The position numbers were made by a program, and so were the translations under genes. From CBDUQI01 sp965369325 (lineage in GTDB: Bacteria > Pseudomonadota > Gammaproteobacteria > Steroidobacterales > JBCBZW01), in NCBI GenBank assembly GCA_965369325.1, contig CBDUQI010000182.1:1-12131 (forward strand): a stretch of 12,131 nucleotides of DNA, written 5' to 3'. Numbering within the stretch: position 1 is the first letter of the stretch; each line of letters begins with the position of its first letter. Shown in pieces: positions 8,071 to 12,131 of this stretch. The notes beneath the pieces were generated by a model, which worked only from the letters and a program-made list of their open reading frames with translations, made no database searches and had not been told where the DNA came from.

Positions 8071-9153
8071 CTACTGCGGCCCTTCGTAGGGGCGAATTTT
8101 CATCCCTTCATACAGGTAGGAGGCGCCAGCGCCCACCACGGTGTCGCCTGCACTCAGACCACTTTGCACGACCAGAAACTCACCAACGCCCTCACCCACC
8201 TGAATGCTGCGCCGCGTAACCGTCATAGTGTCGGTGTCTACCAACCACACAAACCGCTGCTCGCCTTCTGCCAGCACCGCCGACAGCGGCACTGTCACCT
8301 GCTCGGGCAACGCACTGTCGTCGTCGAATTCGATGGTCGAATGCACCGTCCCGGTCATCCCGGGCAGAATTCGCAGCCCCGCCGGCGGGATGAAACTGAA
8401 CTTCACTTCGAACGTCTGGGTGGCTTCATCGGCGCGGGCGTTGGCCGCCTTGAAGGTGGCCGGGATACGCACGTTCGGCGCTGCATCCAGCATCACCTCG
8501 GTTGAGATCGGGCGGATGTGATCCGAGCGAACCACCAGCGACGCCGGTATCTGCACCACGGCCTCCGCGGCCCCGATAGATTGCAAAGTTACAATCGCCT
8601 GGGTCGGCTGCACCACCTGCAGCTCTTTGGCGTGCTTGGCAGCAACCACGCCGTCGTAAGGCGTGCGCAACACCGAGTCTTCTAATGCCTTGCGGGCCGT
8701 ATCCAGTTGCGCCTGAGCGACTTCCAGCGCGGCGCGACGCTGCTCGAACACGGTGCGCGCAATGGCCTCGCCTGCGAGCAAGCGCTCGGCCCGTTCGAAC
8801 TCGCTCTGCGCGCTGTCCAGTTGGGTCTGTGCGGCCGAAAGCTCGTTGCGAAAATTGCGTGGATCCAATCGGGCGATGGTTTGGCCGCGCCGCACTTGGT
8901 CGCCTTCGCGCACCAGGAACTTCTCGATTTGTCCGCCGACCGGAAAGGTAAGATCAGAAGATGTTTCAGCATTGACAATCGCCGGGAAATTCACCTTCAA
9001 GGCCTTGCTGGATACTGCTATCTGTACCAACTTGGCGGGACGCACCACCTCTGCCTGCTCTTGCGCTGGCGGCTGCTCACAACCGCTGAGGCCCAGCGCG
9101 ATCACGCCGACAAAAAGCCTGCGTAGGTGATGGGGATTGCCGATGCGCTTCAT
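8071..9153 (-). CDS. RND efflux membrane-fusion (periplasmic adaptor) lipoprotein
   Basis: A 360-residue AcrA/HlyD-type adaptor that would bridge the RND permease and the outer-membrane channel in the periplasm. It begins with a lipoprotein signal whose lipobox LSGC places the lipidated cysteine at C25, followed by a proline/glutamine linker. A split lipoyl domain (about 68-95 and 165-190; FPVGGQIEKFLVREGDQVRRG, then RTPYDGVVAA) flanks an alanine/glutamine-rich coiled-coil hairpin at about 98-158. Beta-barrel (about 195-275) and membrane-proximal (about 285-355) domains follow, the latter with VPLSAVLAEG. It is the first gene of the minus-strand efflux cluster. The ATG is preceded by GGAG at 8 bases. 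No divergent TetR- or MarR-type regulator adjoins it, so the control gene, if any, lies elsewhere. Confidence 0.93.
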   Translation of the reverse strand: MKRIGNPHHLRRLFVGVIALGLSGCEQPPAQEQAEVVRPAKLVQIAVSSKALKVNFPAIVNAETSSDLTFPVGGQIEKFLVREGDQVRRGQTIARLDPRNFRNELSAAQTQLDSAQSEFERAERLLAGEAIARTVFEQRRAALEVAQAQLDTARKALEDSVLRTPYDGVVAAKHAKELQVVQPTQAIVTLQSIGAAEAVVQIPASLVVRSDHIRPISTEVMLDAAPNVRIPATFKAANARADEATQTFEVKFSFIPPAGLRILPGMTGTVHSTIEFDDDSALPEQVTVPLSAVLAEGEQRFVWLVDTDTMTVTRRSIQVGEGVGEFLVVQSGLSAGDTVVGAGASYLYEGMKIRPYEGPQ

Positions 9154-9256
9154 ATCCTGAACTCCAGCTCGCTGGCCTCAACCTAGTGGACAACGGGAGT
9201 GTACCGAGTTACCCGGCAACTATCTAACATAGCGCCAAGCAGATACTGCGGGCACC

Positions 9257-9288
9257 AAAAAGCCGAAGCATATTTGCTTCGGCTTTTT
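9257..9288 (-). terminator. Rho-independent terminator downstream of the aldolase gene
   Basis: A perfect inverted repeat: AGCCGAAGCA at 9261-9270 pairs with TGCTTCGGCT at 9275-9284 around the loop TATT, and flanking A/T runs extend the stem. Read on the minus strand, the hairpin is followed by a T-run (from the A-run at 9257-9261), so it ends aldolase transcription about 45 bases past its stop and insulates the efflux cluster. On the plus strand the T-run at 9284-9290 would let it act in that direction too, but no plus-strand gene leads into it. Confidence 0.9.
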
Positions 9289-9331
9289 TTGGCGTAGCTA
9301 AGGCGATGCCGCCAGTGGCAATCTACCCGTG

Positions 9332-10342
9332 TTACTCCATCGAGGCGGCGTACTCACCCGCGCAAGCAAGCCCGTTAAGCCTGGCCCGTTTGAAGAACAG
9401 GTCCTGCGCCGATTTCACATTCTCCGCCTTGCCCTGCCAGGCCGCCAGCGTCGGCGCCTGCAGTGCACGCCCGTAAGAGAAGCTAAGCGGCCAGGGATGC
9501 GGCCCCATCGCGTTCATCGCGTTCAGGTGGGCAGTCGCCTCCTCGGCACTTTGCCCGCCCGACAGGAATACCACACCGGCACACGCACCCGGCACATTGC
9601 GAGTGAGGCACCGCACGGTGGCCTGCGCGACCTCTTCCACCCCAGCCTGGGTGGCGCATTTTTTGCCGGAAATGACCATATTTGGCTTAAGCAGGGTGCC
9701 CTCAAGGTGCACGCGATGCTCAGCCAGTTCTTTGAAGGTAACGCGCAGTACTTCATCGGTTACCTCTTCGCAGCGCTCGATGGTGTTATCCGCATCCATC
9801 AGTACTTCGGGCTCCACGATAGGTACCATGCCGGCTTCCTGCACCAGCGCCGCGTAGCGGGCCAGCGCATGCGCGTTCGCCTTGATATTGTAGCGAGTGG
9901 GCAGGCCATCGCCGATGGTGATGACAGCGCGCCATTTGGCAAAGCGCGCACCCAGTTGTGCGTACTCGGCCAGGCGCTCGCGCAGCCCGGTCAGCCCCTC
10001 AGTAATTTTCTCACCTGGGAAGCCGGCCATGTCCTTGGCGCCCATGTCCACTTTGATGCCTGGTGCGGCATTGCTCTGGGTGATCAGGTCGGCAAAGCGC
10101 TTGCCGTCAGCAGTGCTTTGGCGCAGCGTTTCATCATACAGAATCACGCCGCTCACGTACTCGAAAGCCCCCGGCGTCGTGAACAGCAATTCGCGGTACG
10201 CGCGCCGGTTGTCCTCAGTGCATTCCACGTTGATGGAATCAAGCCTTTTCTGGATCGTGCCGGTACTCTCGTCGGCGGCCAGAATCCCGCGCCTGGGCGC
10301 CACGATATCGTTGGCTATCTGCTCAAGCTGTGCTTTGTTCAT
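9332..10342 (-). CDS. Fructose-1,6-bisphosphate aldolase, class I
   Basis: A 336-residue cytoplasmic glycolytic/gluconeogenic enzyme that splits fructose 1,6-bisphosphate into dihydroxyacetone phosphate and glyceraldehyde 3-phosphate through a lysine Schiff base, without metal. It resembles the animal/plant class I aldolases rather than the DhnA type. Numbering from the chosen ATG, active-site matches are D24 (AADESTGT), K97 (GIKVD), K136 (ARFAKWRAVI), E177/E179 (VEPEV), the Schiff-base K219 (GTLLKPNM), the phosphate loop S261-G-G (FLSGGQSAEEA) and R292 (FSYGRALQA). It is shorter than the ~363-residue rabbit enzyme and lacks the terminal tyrosine tail. A TTG one codon earlier (10345) could also be used, but the ATG at 10342 with GAGGG 8 bases before it fits better. 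It stands alone, with its own terminator. Confidence 0.95.
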   Translation of the reverse strand: MNKAQLEQIANDIVAPRRGILAADESTGTIQKRLDSINVECTEDNRRAYRELLFTTPGAFEYVSGVILYDETLRQSTADGKRFADLITQSNAAPGIKVDMGAKDMAGFPGEKITEGLTGLRERLAEYAQLGARFAKWRAVITIGDGLPTRYNIKANAHALARYAALVQEAGMVPIVEPEVLMDADNTIERCEEVTDEVLRVTFKELAEHRVHLEGTLLKPNMVISGKKCATQAGVEEVAQATVRCLTRNVPGACAGVVFLSGGQSAEEATAHLNAMNAMGPHPWPLSFSYGRALQAPTLAAWQGKAENVKSAQDLFFKRARLNGLACAGEYAASME

Positions 10343-10637
10343 CAAGGTATCCCTCTATTGGAGGCCTGTCTCGGCCTTCTACCTAACGTTCGGGTCAGCA
10401 CGCTTTCGTGCCAGGCAGCAACGCCTCACAAGTGCCTGCGCCTATGCGCCGCAGCACGCGGTGTTTGTCCCAAATCCAGTGGGCGGCGAGGATAACAGAA
10501 GACGACAGAAACTTCCGCCATCGCCTTCACACTGCAGGGCCCAAAGTGAGCCCCAGCCGGCTTCTCAACAAGCGCTGGTCATATAGGACAGTTCTGGTAC
10601 TATATGTGCCCGAATCCCAATCAACACGGACAACCAT
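10343..10637. other. Divergent intergenic region between aldolase and SUF regulator genes
   Basis: No credible gene is seen here. The left part should hold the aldolase promoter and leader on the minus strand. It contains two small inverted repeats: AGGCC 10362-10366 with GGCCT 10373-10377, and GCACG 10398-10402 with CGTGC 10407-10411 (loop CTTT). I see no confident -35/-10 pair for the aldolase. The right end carries the palindromic promoter of the SUF regulator gene, described separately. Confidence 0.5.
10580..10606 (+). promoter_or_regulatory. Probable promoter and Rrf2/IscR-like operator of the SUF operon
   Basis: CATATA at 10580-10585 and TATATG at 10601-10606 form an inverted repeat across a 15-base centre. 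Inside it, the order ATA..GAC..TACT..AT resembles E. coli IscR type 1 sites in spacing and key bases. An extended -10 element, TG-G-TACTAT, lies at 10595-10603 within the same palindrome; the -35 region is weak. A regulator bound here would block this promoter, which fits autorepression by the [Fe-S]-binding Rrf2 protein encoded 32 bases downstream. The binding assignment is inference. Confidence 0.55.
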
Positions 10638-11126
10638 ATGCTCCGCATGAGCAAAATGACCGACTACGGCACCGTCATCCTGAGCCACATGGCGCGGGTC
10701 GAGGCGGCACAGCACCACACCCTGCTCTCAGCCAGCGATCTGGCGGGTGCGACGTCCCTGGCACTTCCCACAGTGAGCAAGGTGCTCAAGTCGCTGTCGC
10801 GCGCCGGCCTGGTGACGCCGCATCGCGGTGCTCAAGGGGGCTACGAGCTGGCCCGACCCGCCCAACAAATTACCGCTGCCCAGATTATTGACGCGCTGGA
10901 AGGCCCGGTGGCGATTACCGAGTGCGCCAGCGAGGACGGGCATTGTGAGCTGGAGTCCATCTGTAGCGTGGGCGGGGCCTGGCAGCGCGTGAACCACGCT
11001 ATTCGGCGCGGCCTGCATGACATCTCGCTGGCGCAGCTATCGTCCGGCCCTGGCGAGGCGCTGCCGGCCCTGAACCTGAAAGATTGTCTCGGCGGCCCGC
11101 CTGCCGCCGAGTCGGCGACCAACTGA
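10638..11126 (+). CDS. Rrf2-family [Fe-S] regulator of the SUF system
   Basis: A 162-residue transcription factor. The N-terminal winged helix-turn-helix (about 1-75) opens with MLRMSKMTDYGTVIL and includes LALPTVSKVLKSLSRAGLV and the wing HRGAQGGYELAR, all typical of Rrf2 proteins. Three cysteines, C96, C103 and C109 (Cx6Cx5C), match the cluster-binding loop of IscR-like regulators, so it probably senses Fe-S supply. The sequence fits the SUF-system regulator subgroup found before suf genes in Gammaproteobacteria rather than IscR itself, which normally precedes iscS. The ATG at 10638 is chosen over the methionines at codons 4 and 7 because family members start with this MLR-S-K-TDYG pattern; a GGA lies 8 bases upstream. 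sufB follows 10 bases after the stop, indicating an operon. The tail after ~140 is variable and contains an extra C150. Confidence 0.9.
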   Translation: MLRMSKMTDYGTVILSHMARVEAAQHHTLLSASDLAGATSLALPTVSKVLKSLSRAGLVTPHRGAQGGYELARPAQQITAAQIIDALEGPVAITECASEDGHCELESICSVGGAWQRVNHAIRRGLHDISLAQLSSGPGEALPALNLKDCLGGPPAAESATN

Positions 11127-11136
11127 CGGAGTTGCT

Positions 11137-12131
11137 ATGAGCCGATCGAATGAAGAGGTGCATGACTTTGTTGCCCGCAAGTACGAGCACGGTTTTGTTA
11201 CCGACATCGAGTCCGACAGCCTGCCGCCCGGGCTAAACGAAGATGTCATTCGCGCGATTTCAAAGCGCAAGAAAGAACCGCAATTCATGCTGGACTGGCG
11301 TCTTCGGGCGTACGAGCACTGGCTGGGTATGGCCCACCCGGAATGGGCGCATGTGCACTATCCGCCTATCGACTTCCAGGACATCTCGTACTTCTCCGCG
11401 CCCAAATCGGACGAAGATCGCCCGAAGAGTCTGGATGAAGTGGACCCCAAGCTGCTTGAAACCTACGAGAAGCTGGGCATTCCGCTACACGAACGCGCGG
11501 CCCTGGCCGGGGTTGCCGTAGATGCGGTCTTTGACAGCGTCTCGGTGGCCACCACCTTCAAAGCCAAGCTCTCAGAGGCGGGAGTTATCTTCTGCCCGTT
11601 CTCCGAGGCAGTGCTTAACCATCCCGCGCTGATCGAGGCCTACTTGGGCTCTGTGGTGCCTTACACCGATAACTTCTACGCCACGCTGAACTCAGCGGTC
11701 TTCAGCGATGGCTCCTTTGTGTATATCCCCAAAGGCGTCCGCTGCCCAATGGAGCTCTCCACCTACTTTAGGATTAATGCGGCGAACACCGGCCAGTTTG
11801 AACGTACCCTGATCGTGGCCGATGAAGGTAGCCATGTGAGTTACCTGGAGGGCTGCACCGCCCCCATGCGCGATGAAAACCAGTTGCATGCTGCGGTTGT
11901 GGAACTGGTAGCAATGGAAGGTGCCCAGATTAAGTACTCTACCGTGCAAAACTGGTATCCCGGCGATGAGAACGGTGTGGGTGGTATTTACAACTTCGTC
12001 ACTAAGCGCGGTGAATGCCGCGGGGACAACTCGAAAATTTCCTGGACCCAGATTGAGACCGGTTCGGCCATCACCTGGAAGTACCCCAGCTGCGTTCTGC
12101 GCGGGCACAACTCGGTCGGCGAGTTTTACTC
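11137..12131 (+). CDS. sufB: Fe-S cluster assembly protein SufB (3' end outside window)
   Basis: The first 331 codons of SufB, open to the right edge with no stop. SufB is the scaffold subunit of the cytoplasmic SufBC2D complex, which builds iron-sulfur clusters under oxidative stress or iron limitation. Strong family segments are visible: SVVPYTDNFYATLNSAVFSD, YIPKGVRCPMELSTYFRINA, then SHVSYLEGCTAP with C240 in the conserved EGC(S/T)AP motif, and the beta-helix region continuing through NWYPGDENGVGGIYNFVTKRG. E. coli SufB has 495 residues, so about a third is missing here, including the C-terminal cysteine region implicated in cluster assembly. The ATG at 11137 has GGAG at 11128-11131, five bases upstream. 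It follows the Rrf2 regulator closely; sufC and sufD are expected next but cannot be seen. Confidence 0.97.
   Translation, partial: MSRSNEEVHDFVARKYEHGFVTDIESDSLPPGLNEDVIRAISKRKKEPQFMLDWRLRAYEHWLGMAHPEWAHVHYPPIDFQDISYFSAPKSDEDRPKSLDEVDPKLLETYEKLGIPLHERAALAGVAVDAVFDSVSVATTFKAKLSEAGVIFCPFSEAVLNHPALIEAYLGSVVPYTDNFYATLNSAVFSDGSFVYIPKGVRCPMELSTYFRINAANTGQFERTLIVADEGSHVSYLEGCTAPMRDENQLHAAVVELVAMEGAQIKYSTVQNWYPGDENGVGGIYNFVTKRGECRGDNSKISWTQIETGSAITWKYPSCVLRGHNSVGEFY

Noticed and set aside
9220..9232. CTAT/ATAG inverted repeat upstream of the membrane-fusion gene, considered as an operator
   Set aside because: Arms are only four bases with a five-base centre, no regulator gene is adjacent, and no convincing -35/-10 pair overlaps it.
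9329..10495. A 388-codon plus-strand open frame opposite the aldolase gene
   Set aside because: It is antisense to a strongly recognised enzyme, its translation lacks recognisable domains, and long antisense frames are expected from GC-rich codon bias.
11692..12108. A 138-codon minus-strand open frame within sufB
   Set aside because: It is antisense to highly conserved SufB sequence and has no independent support.

Overview
The window looks like ordinary chromosomal DNA from a GC-rich Gammaproteobacterium. The evidence is protein-level resemblance: a BepA-type M48 protease, a PIN-PhoH protein, a SUF-type Rrf2 regulator directly before sufB, and an RND tripartite pump with two lipoprotein partners. 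I cannot place it more finely than class. No tRNA, rRNA, insertion sequence, CRISPR array or phage gene is visible, and coding density is high.

Layout, left to right. (1) 12-3060, plus strand: a PIN-PhoH ATPase gene (probably complete, but its start lies at the window edge), then a bepA-like periplasmic metalloprotease/TPR chaperone gene. (2) 3061-3136: a short convergent intergenic region with three potential hairpins. (3) 3137-9153, minus strand: a compact four-gene cluster read right to left as membrane-fusion lipoprotein, RND inner-membrane permease, NodT/TolC-type outer-membrane lipoprotein, and a small potassium-channel-like membrane protein. The last three are joined by a one-base overlap and then a one-base gap, so they are probably translated from one message. 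The first three would form a proton-driven efflux channel across the whole envelope; the channel protein is an unexpected addition. (4) 9154-10342: a Rho-independent terminator, then a minus-strand class I fructose-1,6-bisphosphate aldolase gene. (5) 10343-10637: a divergent intergenic region holding the aldolase leader and, next to the plus-strand gene, an extended -10 promoter inside an IscR-like palindrome. (6) 10638-12131, plus strand: the SUF iron-sulfur assembly operon begins with its Rrf2-family [Fe-S] regulator, followed 10 bases later by sufB, which runs off the right edge.

I found no convincing undescribed multi-gene system. The points most worth checking are the potassium-channel-like gene coupled to the RND operon, the probable autoregulatory operator in front of the SUF regulator, and the structured spacer between the convergent genes.
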